Counted from the stretch's first letter, positions 16,427 through 25,338 are shown. The stretch is 64,000 nt of DNA from Shumkonia mesophila (GCF_026163695.1 NZ_JAOTID010000010.1:62001-126000); one strand, 5' to 3'. Notes: generated from the letters alone by a model not told the origin. Made by a program: numbers and translations.

Positions 16427-17638
16427 CTATCCGGCGAAGGAAATCGCGGCGCGCTCGGCGATGAGCGCGCCGATTTCTTTTTCGCCGTATCCCAGTTCGC
16501 GCAGAACCTCGACGGTGTGTTCGCCGTGGGCCGGGGCCGGCCGCGAACAGCGCAGCGGTGACGCCGGCAGCGATACCGGCTCGCGCACGAAGCGGTGGCG
16601 CCCGGCGTAGACAGATTCCGTTTCCTGCACGAGGCCGCTGGCCGCCACCACGGGATCGGCCAGGGCCTCGGCCAGCGAGCGCACCGGCGCCGCCCAGATC
16701 CCGGCCTCCTCGGCCAGCGCGAGCGCCGTCGCCAGCGGGTGCGTCTTAAAGGCGTCGGCGAGGATTTGGGCAATCTCGTCGCGGTGGGCCTTCATGCCGC
16801 GCTCGGTCAGGAAGGCGGCCGTCCGTTCGCCAACCCCCAGCCGGTTTGCCAGTTCGGCCACCCGGGCGGGCGCGGCCAGGCTCATGACGAAGGCACCGTC
16901 GGCGGCTTCGTAGGTGCCATAGGGCGCGGCGTGGTCGACGTGGGCGATCCCAGCGGGGCTCCGCGGTCCTTGTGGGCCGACGTTCATGATGTAGGACGCC
17001 TCCTGGGCCATCAGGTGGAGCGTGGAGGACATCATGTCGGCGTGCACCTTCTGGCCTTCGCCGGTGGCGTCGCGATGGCGCAGCGCGCACAGGATGGCGA
17101 TGACGTTCATGTGCGCGGTGTAGGCGTCCGGCACATAGGTGCCGGCCGGCGCCGGCGGTGTGCCGCCGCGCCCGGTCATGGCGGCCAGCCCGCTCAGGGC
17201 CTGGATCAGCAGGTCCTGGCCGCGGGCGTCCCGCTTGGGACCATCGGGATCGTAGCCCGAGATCGAGCAGTAGATGACGGCGGGATTGAAAAGACGCACC
17301 GCGTCATAGCCGAACCCCAGGCGGGCCAGGGCGCCGGGCTTGAAATTCTCGACCACGATATCGGCCTTGGCGATGAGCCGGCGGGCGATCTCGCGGCCGC
17401 CATCGCTCTTGAGGTCGAGCGCGATGCCCCGCTGGTTGCGGTTGAGCGTGACAAAATAGGGGCTGGCCTCGCCGAACGGGCTGTCGATGTCGCGCACCAG
17501 GGTGCGGTTGAGATCGCCTCCCGGCGATTCGATCTTGACGACGTCGGCGCCGAGCGCGCCCAGGAACTGGGCGGTCAGGGGTCCGGCCGCGAAATGCGTG
17601 AAGGCGGCCACCCTGATTCCCGCGAGAACCCCATCCAT
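16427..17638 (-). CDS. CaiB/BaiF family CoA-transferase
   Basis: The 403-residue protein is a family III CoA-transferase. It has the N-terminal GIRVAAFTHFAAGPLTAQFL, the GADVVKIESPGGD segment, VVENFKPG, and the catalytic aspartate in YVPDAYTAH (Asp171) that forms the acyl-aspartyl intermediate. Family members move CoA between carboxylic acids such as formate/oxalate, carnitine or succinate with aromatic acids. The substrate here is unknown. I start at the ATG at 17638 because GGAAAG precedes it by seven bases; ATG 17653 is possible. Longer in-frame readings would run into the divergent ilvD region. Its last codons contain the ferritin terminator. Confidence 0.92.
   Translation of the reverse strand: MDGVLAGIRVAAFTHFAAGPLTAQFLGALGADVVKIESPGGDLNRTLVRDIDSPFGEASPYFVTLNRNQRGIALDLKSDGGREIARRLIAKADIVVENFKPGALARLGFGYDAVRLFNPAVIYCSISGYDPDGPKRDARGQDLLIQALSGLAAMTGRGGTPPAPAGTYVPDAYTAHMNVIAILCALRHRDATGEGQKVHADMMSSTLHLMAQEASYIMNVGPQGPRSPAGIAHVDHAAPYGTYEAADGAFVMSLAAPARVAELANRLGVGERTAAFLTERGMKAHRDEIAQILADAFKTHPLATALALAEEAGIWAAPVRSLAEALADPVVAASGLVQETESVYAGRHRFVREPVSLPASPLRCSRPAPAHGEHTVEVLRELGYGEKEIGALIAERAAISFAG
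16441..16482 (+). terminator. Ferritin terminator embedded in the convergent CoA-transferase coding end
   Basis: AAATCGCGGCGCGCTC pairs with GAGCGCGCCGATTT around a six-base loop with one bulge, followed by CTTTTT on the plus strand. It lies 25 bases after the ferritin stop and inside the last 20 codons of the minus-strand CaiB-type gene. Confidence 0.75.
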
Positions 17639-17846
17639 TTTGCTGCTTTCCATCCGCTGACATCGTGCCCAGATATGCAGCCTAGCATTCCCGCGGCGGC
17701 GGGCGAAGCCTCGACCGGCCGGGCCTTTCGGAACCAGGCGAGGTATGCGCCGCGGTCGGAGCAGACCGCGAAACCCATCCCTTTGAATATGTCCTCCATG
17801 GCGGTATGCTCGCCGCCAAACGTGCAAAGCCAACGAGGGAAGAAGA

Positions 17847-19697
17847 ATGCCCGAATATCGCTCGAGGACGACCACGCATGGACGTACCATGGCGGGAGCG
17901 CGCGGTCTTTGGCGTGCCACCGGCATGAAGGAAGAAGATTTCGGCAAACCGATCATCGCCGTTGCCAATTCGTTTACCCAGTTCGTGCCCGGTCACGTCC
18001 ACCTGAAGGATCTGGGCCAACTCGTCGCCCGCGAGATCGAGAAGGCCGGCGGGGTCGCCAAGGAATTCAACACCATCGCCGTCGACGACGGCATCGCCAT
18101 GGGCCATGGCGGCATGCTCTACAGCCTGCCGTCGCGCGAGATCATCGCCGATTCCGTCGAGTACATGGTCAATGCCCATACCGCCGACGCCCTGGTGTGC
18201 ATTTCGAACTGCGACAAGATCACGCCCGGCATGCTGATGGCCGCCATGCGCCTCAACATTCCGGCGGTGTTCGTTTCGGGCGGGCCGATGGAGGCCGGCA
18301 AGCTGGTCGTTGACGGCAAGGAGCGCAAGGTCGATCTCATCGACGCCATGCAGGAAGGCGCCGATCCCAACAGCAGCGACGAAAAGGCTCACGCCTACGA
18401 GGCGGCGGCGTGTCCGACCTGCGGCTCGTGCTCGGGCATGTTCACCGCCAATTCCATGAACTGTCTGGCCGAGGCGCTGGGACTGGCACTGCCCGGCAAC
18501 GGCACCGTCGTCGCCACCCACGCCGACCGCCGCGAGTTGTTCGTGCGGGCCGGCCATCTGATCGTCGAGTTGGCCAAGCGCTATTACGAGCAGGACGACG
18601 CCTCGGTGCTGCCGCGTAGCATCGCCAGCCATACCAGCTTCGAGAACGCCATGACGCTCGATATCGCCATGGGCGGCTCGACCAACACGGTCCTGCACAT
18701 CCTGGCGATCGCCCAGGAGGGTGGCATCGACTTCACGCTCAAGGACATCGACCGGCTGTCGCGCCGGACGCCGAACCTTTGCAAGGTGTCGCCGAGTTCG
18801 CTCTACCATGTCGAGGACGTCCACCGGGCGGGCGGCATCATGGCGATTTTGGCCGAGCTGTCGCGCGCCAAGCTTTTGCAGGGCGAGGTGCCGACGGTCC
18901 ACTCCAAGACCCTTTCCGAGGCCCTGGCCAATTGGGACGTCATGCGCAACAAGGACAAGCGGGTCAGCGAGTTCTATCGGGCGGCGCCCGGCGGCGTCCG
19001 AACCACGCTGCCGTTTAGCCAATCGAATCGCTACGGCGATCTGGATCTCGACCGCCAGGCCGGCTGCATCCGCGACGTCGCACACCCCTACAGCGCCGAC
19101 GGCGGGCTGGCGGTGCTCTATGGCAACATCGCCGAGAACGGCGCCATTGTGAAGACGGCGGGTGTGGATGCCAGTATCCTCAAGTTCTCGGGCCCGGCCC
19201 GCGTCTGCGAAAGCCAGGAGGAGGCCGTGGCCGCCATTCTGGGCGGCAAGATCAAGGCCGGCGACGTGGTGATCGTCCGCTATGAGGGACCAAAGGGCGG
19301 ACCGGGTATGCAGGAAATGCTGTACCCGACGACCTACCTGAAATCCATGGGACTGGGGAAGGCCTGCGCGCTCATCACCGATGGGCGCTTCTCGGGCGGC
19401 ACGTCGGGCCTGTCGATCTGCCACGTTTCGCCCGAGGCGGCGGCCGGCGGCGCCATCGGCCTGATCGAGGAGGGCGACACCGTTGTCATCGACATCCCCA
19501 ACCGGACGCTCAACGTGGCGGTCAGCGAGGCGGACCTGGCCAAGCGCCGCGCCGCCGTCGAGAAGAAGGGCGCCAAGGCGTGGCAGCCAGCCAAGCGCGA
19601 GCGCGTGGTGTCGCAGGCTTTGCAGGCCTACGCCGCGCTGACCACCAGCGCCGACCGGGGCGCGGTGCGCGACGTCAGTCAGGTGCAGCGGCGCTAA
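17847..19697 (+). CDS. ilvD: Dihydroxy-acid dehydratase
   Basis: The 616-residue protein is the IlvD/Edd-family dehydratase of branched-chain amino acid synthesis. It converts 2,3-dihydroxy-isovalerate and its methylvalerate homologue to the 2-keto acids. Iron-sulfur ligands are visible as Cys122 in [10 protein letters not shown] and in [31 protein letters not shown] and [19 protein letters not shown] are the usual IlvD signatures. The length fits the [4Fe-4S] long form. The ATG at 17847 follows GAGGGAAGAAG. The gene is alone on this strand and followed by a shared terminator. Confidence 0.97.
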   Translation: MPEYRSRTTTHGRTMAGARGLWRATGMKEEDFGKPIIAVANSFTQFVPGHVHLKDLGQLVAREIEKAGGVAKEFNTIAVDDGIAMGHGGMLYSLPSREIIADSVEYMVNAHTADALVCISNCDKITPGMLMAAMRLNIPAVFVSGGPMEAGKLVVDGKERKVDLIDAMQEGADPNSSDEKAHAYEAAACPTCGSCSGMFTANSMNCLAEALGLALPGNGTVVATHADRRELFVRAGHLIVELAKRYYEQDDASVLPRSIASHTSFENAMTLDIAMGGSTNTVLHILAIAQEGGIDFTLKDIDRLSRRTPNLCKVSPSSLYHVEDVHRAGGIMAILAELSRAKLLQGEVPTVHSKTLSEALANWDVMRNKDKRVSEFYRAAPGGVRTTLPFSQSNRYGDLDLDRQAGCIRDVAHPYSADGGLAVLYGNIAENGAIVKTAGVDASILKFSGPARVCESQEEAVAAILGGKIKAGDVVIVRYEGPKGGPGMQEMLYPTTYLKSMGLGKACALITDGRFSGGTSGLSICHVSPEAAAGGAIGLIEEGDTVVIDIPNRTLNVAVSEADLAKRRAAVEKKGAKAWQPAKRERVVSQALQAYAALTTSADRGAVRDVSQVQRR

Positions 19698-19730
19698 TCC
19701 ACCGCCGGCTTCGGCCACTTGGGAAGAAAA

Positions 19731-19763
19731 AAGCGCGGGCCCCGCACGGGGTCCGCGCCTTTC
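19731..19763. terminator. Bidirectional terminator between ilvD and the dehydrogenase
   Basis: An 11-pair stem (GCGCGGGCCCC with GGGGTCCGCGC, one wobble) and a four-base loop is flanked by AAAAAA on one side and CTTTCG on the other. It lies between two convergent genes and probably serves both. Confidence 0.75.
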
Positions 19764-19783
19764 GTTTGGCTACCCTGGCGCCG

Positions 19784-20842
19784 TCAGAGGGCGTCGGCGA
19801 TGGCCTTGCCCAGGTCCGCGGTCTTCGCCTTGCCGCCCATGTCGGGGGTCATGGCGATCTTCTCGCGGAGCACCGTCTCGATGGCCTTCATGACGGCGGC
19901 TGCGGCGTCGTGGTGGCCGAAGTGGTCCAGCATCATCGAGCCCGACCAGATCTGGCCGATCGGGTTGGCGATGTGTTTGCCCGCGATGTCCGGGGCCGAG
20001 CCATGCACCGGCTCGAACATCGAGGGGAACTCGCGTTCCGGGTTGATGTTGGCGGACGGCGCGATGGCGATGGTTCCGGTGGTGCCGGGGCCGAGATCTG
20101 ACAGGATGTCGCCGAACAGGTTGCTGCCGACCACGACATCGAACCAATGGGGGTTGCGCACGAACTGCGCGGTCAGGATGTCGATGTGGAACTGGTCGAC
20201 CTTGATCTCGGGATATTTCTTGGCCATCTCGCGGACCCGCTCGTCCCAGAACGGCATGGTGATCGAGATGCCGTTCGACTTGGTGGCGCTGGTCAGGTGC
20301 TTGCGCGGCCGCTTCTGGGCTAGTTCGAAGGCGTAGCGCAGGATACGGTCGACGCCCTTGCGGGTGAACACAGTCTCCTGGATGGCGATCTCGTCGTCGG
20401 TGCCGACGTACATCCGGCCGCCGGCGTTGGAGTATTCGCCCTCGTTGTTCTCGCGCACGACGTAATAGTCGATGTCGCCAGGCTTGCGGCCGGCCAGCGG
20501 GCAGGGGACGCCCTCGAACAGGCGGACCGGGCGCAGGTTGACGTACTGGCGGAAATCGCGGCGGATGGGGATCAGAAGGCCCCACAGCGACACGTGGTCG
20601 GGAACGCCGGGAAAGCCGACCGCGCCCAGGTAGACGGCGTCGTGGTTCCGAATGCGATCCAGCCCGTCCTCCGGCATCATGCGGCCGGTCTTGGCGTAGG
20701 TTTCGCAGCTCCAGTCGAAATGGTCCCACTTGAACTGGATGCCGAACTTGGCGGCCACCGCGTCCATCACGCGGATGCCTTCGGGCATCACTTCCTTGCC
20801 GATTCCGTCACCGGGAATCACCGCAATCTTGTACGTCTTCAC
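19784..20842 (-). CDS. Tartrate dehydrogenase / isopropylmalate dehydrogenase-family enzyme
   Basis: The 352-residue protein belongs to the beta-decarboxylating dehydrogenases. It has the N-terminal KIAVIPGDGIGKEV, the substrate-binding RPVRLF region and YYVVRENNEGEYS, the metal-binding DILSDLGPG segment and the cofactor stretch FEPVHGSAPDIAGK. The combination with DHVSLWGLLIPIRR is typical of tartrate dehydrogenase/decarboxylase (TtuC-type), which acts on tartrate and D-malate, rather than LeuB. The start is GTG at 20842 with GGAAGGAAG upstream; longer in-frame readings lack a ribosome site. It ends 21 bases before the shared terminator with ilvD, on the opposite strand. Confidence 0.87.
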   Translation of the reverse strand: MKTYKIAVIPGDGIGKEVMPEGIRVMDAVAAKFGIQFKWDHFDWSCETYAKTGRMMPEDGLDRIRNHDAVYLGAVGFPGVPDHVSLWGLLIPIRRDFRQYVNLRPVRLFEGVPCPLAGRKPGDIDYYVVRENNEGEYSNAGGRMYVGTDDEIAIQETVFTRKGVDRILRYAFELAQKRPRKHLTSATKSNGISITMPFWDERVREMAKKYPEIKVDQFHIDILTAQFVRNPHWFDVVVGSNLFGDILSDLGPGTTGTIAIAPSANINPEREFPSMFEPVHGSAPDIAGKHIANPIGQIWSGSMMLDHFGHHDAAAAVMKAIETVLREKIAMTPDMGGKAKTADLGKAIADAL

Positions 20843-20900
20843 CTTTTTCTTCCTTCCCTGATCATCGGACCGTCGGTCCGCTTCCACGCGTTGTATTCAG

Positions 20901-21680
20901 TCACGGCGTTTCGTCCAGGCCGCACCAAACCGGGGTGTGGTCGGATGCCTTCTCCCATCCCCTCGGCGTGCGGTCGATGCCGGCCCCGGCCAGCCGGTCG
21001 GCGGCCTGCGGGGACAGCAGAAGATGATCGATCCGAAGGCCCTGGTCTCGCGCCCAGGCGCCGGCCCGATAGTCCCACCAAGTATAGCGCCCGGCCTCGC
21101 GGTTGACTGCCCGGTAAGCGTCGATCAGCCCGAGGTGGAGGAGGCGCCGGAAGGCGGCGCGGCTGGGCGGCAGGCAAAGGGCGTCGTCGGCCCATGCCCG
21201 GGGATCGAAGACGTCGGCGTCGGCGGGCGCGACGTTGTAGTCGCCGCCCAGTACGAACGCCTCTTCGCCCGCCAGCAGGTCGCGGGCGTGGCGATGAAGC
21301 CTGGCCATCCACGCCAGCTTGTAGGTGTACTTGCCGCTGTCCACCGGGTTGCCGTTGGGCAGATAAATCGATGCCACGCGCACGCCGGCGGTCCGCCCTT
21401 CCACATAGCGGGCCTGCTCGTCGGCCGGGTCGCCGGGCAAGGCCCTGGCCGTCACCTCGATCGGCGTTTTCGACAGGATGGCGACGCCGTTGTACGTCTT
21501 CTGCCCGGATGGGGCGGCGCTATATCCGGCGCCGGCGATCTCAAGCGCCGGGAACTGATCGTCGGTGACTTTGGTTTCCTGCAACAGCACGACGTCGGGC
21601 GTGGCGGCGGCCAGCCAATCGAGAAGATGGGGCAGCCGCGCCTTGATCGAGTTGACGTTCCAGGTGGCGATCTTGATCAC
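20901..21680 (-). CDS. xth: Exodeoxyribonuclease III
   Basis: The 259-residue protein is an ExoIII-family apurinic endonuclease and 3'-exonuclease for base-excision repair. All hallmark motifs are present: ATWNVNSIKAR, LLQETKV, the catalytic GGDYNVAP, and the terminal SDHTPVW. It starts at GTG 21680 directly after GAGAGGAAGC. It is in the same direction as, and 58 bases upstream of, the dehydrogenase gene, but a functional link is not obvious. Confidence 0.95.
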   Translation of the reverse strand: MIKIATWNVNSIKARLPHLLDWLAAATPDVVLLQETKVTDDQFPALEIAGAGYSAAPSGQKTYNGVAILSKTPIEVTARALPGDPADEQARYVEGRTAGVRVASIYLPNGNPVDSGKYTYKLAWMARLHRHARDLLAGEEAFVLGGDYNVAPADADVFDPRAWADDALCLPPSRAAFRRLLHLGLIDAYRAVNREAGRYTWWDYRAGAWARDQGLRIDHLLLSPQAADRLAGAGIDRTPRGWEKASDHTPVWCGLDETP

Positions 21681-21862
21681 GCTTCCTCTCTAATCGCGCC
21701 GCCCCCCGGGCGTAAAGAGGCAAGATGGCGACGACCGTCGAAATTGCGACTCTGCCCGTGCGAACCGCGACGGTCCGATGCCCGCAACTGACGGTTTCGC
21801 GACTTTCACTCTAAGGCTAGACTTTCGATCGGAGGGAGATCGCACATCGGAAGGGGAACTGG

Positions 21863-22147
21863 ATGTCGGAACTCATGGTACAGCTCGTGGCGCGTCTCAC
21901 CATCCACGAGTACCTGCTGGAAGTGATGTATGCCAATCTTGCCGTCAACGCCGAGGACCCGGCGGTTTTCGCCGAGGCGTTCGGCAACCATCTGATCGAG
22001 CGCACGAAGAGCCATATGGCCCCTCCGCTCGACGCCCTGGGCCTCGACCGCGATTTCAATGCCGACGTGCAGCGCGAGACCGTCAGGATGATGCAGGAAT
22101 TCGCCCGGCGGATGCGCGAGCGGGTGGCCGACCGGTCGCCGGAATAG
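21863..22147 (+). CDS. Small uncharacterised protein
   Basis: I do not recognise this 94-residue protein. It has a strong ribosome site (GGAAGGGGAACTGG before the ATG), normal codon use, and a mostly helical, charged composition with an amphipathic stretch from about residue 5 to 30 (LVARLTIHEYLLEVMYANLAV). A second helix runs from about 70 to the end and is rich in Arg, Met and Glu. There is no signal peptide or membrane segment. It ends 6 bases before the convergent cobalt transporter ATPase gene. It is probably a real gene because coding signals agree, but its role is unknown. Confidence 0.65.
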   Translation: MSELMVQLVARLTIHEYLLEVMYANLAVNAEDPAVFAEAFGNHLIERTKSHMAPPLDALGLDRDFNADVQRETVRMMQEFARRMRERVADRSPE

Positions 22148-22153
22148 GGCTGA

Positions 22154-22915
22154 CTAGAGCCGGCTGCCGTCGCCGCACCGCGGGCAGAGCAGGGTTTCGG
22201 GCGGGCCTTCCAGGCCGCATCGTTCCAACAGGGCGGCATCGCCGAGCAGCCTTTCCGAGGGGCCGTCGGCGGCCACTCTCCCCTCGTTGAGAATGACGGT
22301 ACGCGGGCAAAGACGCAGCACCAGGTCGAGGTCGTGGGTGACGACGATCTTGGTATGGGTGAATCCGCGCAGCAGTTCGATGACCTGTCGGCGGCCGCGC
22401 GGATCGAGGCCGGTCGAAGGCTCGTCGAGCAGCAGGATGTCGGGCGACATGGCCAGCACGGCGGCGATGGCCACCCGCCGCTTCTCGCCGCCGGACAGGC
22501 GGTGCGGCGGCCGGTCCTTAAGGTGCCAGGCGCCGACCTGTCGCAGGCAGGCCTGCACCCTGTCGCGGCACTCGGCCTCGGGCATGCCGTGGTTAAGCGG
22601 CCCGAAGGCGACGTCGTCGAAGACCGTCGGCATGAACAGCTGGTCGTCGGGGTCCTGGAAGACGGTACCGACGGTACGCCGGACGTGGGGCAGCGTGTCC
22701 TTGGTCACCGGCAGGTCGCCCACCACCACCCGCCCGCGGCTGGCCAGCAGCACGCCGTTGAGATGGAGAAGCAGGGTCGACTTGCCGGCGCCGTTGGCGC
22801 CGACGATGGCGACGCTTTCGCCGTGCGTGACTTCCAGCGAGACGTCCGCCAGGGCCGCCGTGCCGTCGGGATAGGTGAAGCCGACCGCCTCCAGCGCGAT
22901 GCGATGATGGCTCAC
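22154..22915 (-). CDS. cbiO: Cobalt/nickel ECF transporter ATPase
   Basis: The 253-residue ABC ATPase powers the CbiMQO importer. It has Walker A GANGAGKST, the Q-loop VFQDPDDQLF typical of ECF ATPases, the signature LSGGEKRRVAIA, Walker B ILLLDEPSTGLD and the H-loop VVTHD. The start is GTG at 22915, overlapping the cbiQ stop by four bases, so the genes are translationally coupled. An apparent open frame continues far upstream but only because the DNA is GC-rich; it overlaps cbiQ and cbiM. The last residues, LLCPRCGDGSRL, add a CxxC pair, which is unusual for this family and might bind metal or simply be a tail. Confidence 0.94.
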   Translation of the reverse strand: MSHHRIALEAVGFTYPDGTAALADVSLEVTHGESVAIVGANGAGKSTLLLHLNGVLLASRGRVVVGDLPVTKDTLPHVRRTVGTVFQDPDDQLFMPTVFDDVAFGPLNHGMPEAECRDRVQACLRQVGAWHLKDRPPHRLSGGEKRRVAIAAVLAMSPDILLLDEPSTGLDPRGRRQVIELLRGFTHTKIVVTHDLDLVLRLCPRTVILNEGRVAADGPSERLLGDAALLERCGLEGPPETLLCPRCGDGSRL

Positions 22916-23721
22916 TGGCCGCCTCCCGTCACCAGGGCGCCCAGCATTTCCGCCGGATGCAGGAATCGCAGCGCCACGAAGGCCGACGTCCACAGGGTCA
23001 GGAAGGCCCAGTCGCGGCCGGTGAAACGGAGGGTGCCGATCAGGCGCAGTTCGCCATCGAAGCCGCGGCACAGCATGGCCTCGTGGACCCGGCGCGCGCG
23101 GGCCACCGCGCGCAGCAGCAACTGGCCCAGGATCTGGGCGAAGATCCGCCACGCCGGCCTGCCGCCGTCGGCCGAGCGCAGCCGATAGGCGCGCAGCGTC
23201 CTTTGCGATTCGCCGACCAGCAGGAACAGATAGCGATAAAGGCCGAGGATCTGCATGACGAAGACGCTGGGCGTGCCCAACCGTTCGGCGGCGCGACCAA
23301 GTGCGGGCACGCCGGTGGTGGCGACCAGCAGCAGCAGGGCGCCGACGGTCAGTGCGAAGCGCAGCAGGATCGAGGCGAAGGAGAGCCAGCCGCCGGTCAC
23401 CCCGACCTCGCCGACGCGCAGAACGACGGTCTGGTCGAAGAGAGGGTTGAAGACGCCGACCAGGATGGCGAAGGGCGCCACCAGAGCGACCTTGCGGGCG
23501 ACGAAGCGGAAGGAGACGCCCGAGCGGGCCAGGATCAACGCCGGGAACAGGAAGAAGGGCAACAGGTCCGCCACCGCGTACTTGTCGAGCGAAACCACCG
23601 CCACCACGAACGCCAGGGTCGCCAGCAGCTTGGCCCGCGGGTCCAGCCGGTGGATGGGCGAGGTTCCCTGGCTCAGGCGGTCGAGGGTTCCGAGATCGAA
23701 TGCCGCGTGGGAGCCGCTCAT
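22912..23721 (-). CDS. cbiQ: ECF transporter transmembrane protein CbiQ (EcfT)
   Basis: The 269-residue membrane protein is the T-component coupling ATPase to substrate-binding subunit. It has the N-terminal SPIHRLDPRAKLL stretch common in this family, several hydrophobic segments between residues 35 and 145, and two cytoplasmic coupling-helix motifs with the Ala-Arg-Gly type (for example RAYRLRSADGG and HEAMLCRGFDG). It lies between cbiM (9 bases upstream) and cbiO (four-base overlap). Confidence 0.92.
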   Translation of the reverse strand: MSGSHAAFDLGTLDRLSQGTSPIHRLDPRAKLLATLAFVVAVVSLDKYAVADLLPFFLFPALILARSGVSFRFVARKVALVAPFAILVGVFNPLFDQTVVLRVGEVGVTGGWLSFASILLRFALTVGALLLLVATTGVPALGRAAERLGTPSVFVMQILGLYRYLFLLVGESQRTLRAYRLRSADGGRPAWRIFAQILGQLLLRAVARARRVHEAMLCRGFDGELRLIGTLRFTGRDWAFLTLWTSAFVALRFLHPAEMLGALVTGGGQ

Positions 23722-23730
23722 GGCGACGAA

Positions 23731-24789
23731 TCAGGTCGTCGGCGACGCGGGGGACGACGACCGGCGCCGCAGCGCCCATCCGGCAAAACCGGCGATCAGC
23801 AGGGTCAGTCCGCCACCGACCAGCCCCGAAACCGTGGTGCCGGCATCGGGGGTAATCCAGCCGCCGGCTTCTTTGTCGGCGGCGGATTCGGCGGTTCCAG
23901 AGGCGGGAAACGCATAGTCCGGCAGGAAGGCAACCGCTTCCTGGATTCGTGCGGCGAGGCCGTGCGGGCCATCCTGCGGCTGGGCCAGTTCGGCCTCGCC
24001 GGTGAGACGCGCGATCGACCATTCCAGCCCGTCCGGATGGGCTGAGGCCAGCCACGAAAAGAAGCCGCCGACGACGATGGCGAGGATGGCGAGCCCCGCG
24101 AGGGCGCGCTTGGGAAAGCCGGGGACGGAGGAGGGGACCGCCGCCGGGGGAAGAGCGGTCAGCATGCCCGGCTCCGCCCGTGCGACGAACTCGATCACCG
24201 CCACGGTGATCAGTCCTTCGACGATGCCGATGGCCAGATGGATGGGCTGCATGGCGGCCAGGAACGCGAACAGCGGCAATTCGGCGATCCCCGACGCCCG
24301 GGTTTCCAGCACGACGCCAAGCGCGCCCAGTTGCAGCGCTGCCACGGCGCCAAGCCAAGCGGCGACGCGGCGGCGGCCGGGATCGGCCCTGCCGCCGGCA
24401 AGCGGCCGATACAGAAGCGGATAGACAACGTAACAGGGCAGGAAGCCCATGTTGAAAATATTGGCGCCCATGGCCAGCAGGCCGCCGTCGGCGAAAAACA
24501 GCCCCTGGACGACCAGCACGGACGCCATGCTCAGGAACGCCGCATGGGGGCCCAGCAGGATGGCCAGCAGCATGCCGCCGGCGAAGTGTCCGCTGGAGCC
24601 GGTGCCGGGGATGGTGAAGTTGACCATCTGGGCGGCGAACACGAAGGCGCCGACGACGCCCATCAGGGGGACATGGCTGTGGTCCGTGTCGCGTTTCAGC
24701 TTGCGCGAGGCGATCGCGATAGTGGCGCCGGTCGCCATCCACATGGCGCCCCCGACCTCGGGCGAGAGGAGCGCATCGGCCATATGCAT
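23731..24789 (-). CDS. cbiM: Cobalt/nickel ECF substrate-binding membrane protein CbiM with fused PDGLE (CbiN-like) domain
   Basis: The 352-residue protein starts MHMADALLSP; the N-terminal Met-His is the metal-binding end of CbiM/NikM proteins. About six to seven hydrophobic segments make the CbiM part to residue 225. A C-terminal portion contains AHPDGLEWS, the PDGLE domain that takes the place of a separate CbiN or NikN, flanked by two more membrane spans. No separate CbiN gene is present. Nickel and cobalt uptake cannot be told apart by sequence. The ATG at 24789 follows AAGGGAAC. The genes cbiM-cbiQ-cbiO form one operon on the minus strand; no B12 synthesis gene is close by. Confidence 0.92.
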   Translation of the reverse strand: MHMADALLSPEVGGAMWMATGATIAIASRKLKRDTDHSHVPLMGVVGAFVFAAQMVNFTIPGTGSSGHFAGGMLLAILLGPHAAFLSMASVLVVQGLFFADGGLLAMGANIFNMGFLPCYVVYPLLYRPLAGGRADPGRRRVAAWLGAVAALQLGALGVVLETRASGIAELPLFAFLAAMQPIHLAIGIVEGLITVAVIEFVARAEPGMLTALPPAAVPSSVPGFPKRALAGLAILAIVVGGFFSWLASAHPDGLEWSIARLTGEAELAQPQDGPHGLAARIQEAVAFLPDYAFPASGTAESAADKEAGGWITPDAGTTVSGLVGGGLTLLIAGFAGWALRRRSSSPASPTT

Positions 24790-24813
24790 CGTGACGTTCC
24801 CTTGGTGTCCGGA

Positions 24814-24846
24814 ATGCCTTCGGTCGGACAACGCCGCCGAAGGCAT
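24814..24846 (-). promoter_or_regulatory. Perfect 10-bp inverted repeat in the cbiM leader
   Basis: ATGCCTTCGG and CCGAAGGCAT flank 13 bases, 25 to 57 bases before the cbiM start codon. On the RNA it would form a hairpin just before the ribosome site; on the DNA it could be an operator for a metal sensor. It matches no riboswitch consensus I know. Confidence 0.5.
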
Positions 24847-24950
24847 ATGAGCTTTTCTTAAATCGTAATACCGAACGGGACCATATCGGCGCGAAAAGGG
24901 GGAGTCAAGACGACGAACAGCCCCCCGCGGACTTTTCCGCAGGGTGGAAA

Positions 24951-24973
24951 GCGGCCGACGGAAGGTCGGCCGC
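24951..24973 (-). terminator. Hairpin after erpA
   Basis: A perfect nine-pair GC-rich stem GCGGCCGAC with GTCGGCCGC and a five-base loop lies right after the erpA stop codon on the minus strand, followed by only TTT. It probably ends the erpA transcript, though the T run is short. Confidence 0.55.
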
Positions 24974-24981
24974 GGAAACGT

Positions 24982-25338
24982 TCAGATGGAAAACGAACTG
25001 CCGCACCCGCAGGTCGAGGCGGCGTTCGGATTGTCGAGCTTGAAGTAGGAGCCCATCAGGTCGTCGACATAGATGAGTTCGGCACCGGCAAGAAGGTCCA
25101 GCGACATGCGGTCGACCACCACGCGCGCGCCGGCCGTCTCGAAGACGACGTCGTCTTCGCCGCTGTCGGTGTCCAGCCCGAAACCATACTGGAATCCCGA
25201 GCAGCCACCCCCCGACACCGTAACCCGCAGCATCAAGCCTTCGGTCTTCTCTTCCTTGACCAAGTGGGCGATGCGCCGCGCCGCGCTGTCGGCAATGCGC
25301 AGGCCGGTATCGGCGGTCGCAAGCGGGGTATCGGGCAT
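24982..25338 (-). CDS. erpA: Iron-sulfur cluster insertion protein ErpA (A-type carrier)
   Basis: The 118-residue protein is an A-type iron-sulfur carrier. The three conserved cysteines are in SGGGCSGFQYGF and in the C-terminal STCGCGSSF. The conserved segments GLMLRVTV and FKLDNPNA are intact. It receives clusters from the Isc or Suf scaffold and passes them to client apoproteins. I use the ATG at 25338, which has GGAG six to seven bases upstream, rather than ATG 25350. It is transcribed away from the upstream chemoreceptor end and is likely a single gene. Confidence 0.94.
   Translation of the reverse strand: MPDTPLATADTGLRIADSAARRIAHLVKEEKTEGLMLRVTVSGGGCSGFQYGFGLDTDSGEDDVVFETAGARVVVDRMSLDLLAGAELIYVDDLMGSYFKLDNPNAASTCGCGSSFSI

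Noticed and set aside
22154-24742. Apparent 862-residue protein ending in CbiO
   Set aside because: Only the last 253 residues match an ABC ATPase. The rest overlaps cbiQ and cbiM in another frame; the GTG at 22915, overlapping the cbiQ stop, is the proper start.
24790-24981. Cobalamin riboswitch ahead of cbiM
   Set aside because: No B12-box-like sequence or multi-helix structure was seen; only a simple inverted repeat and a terminator.
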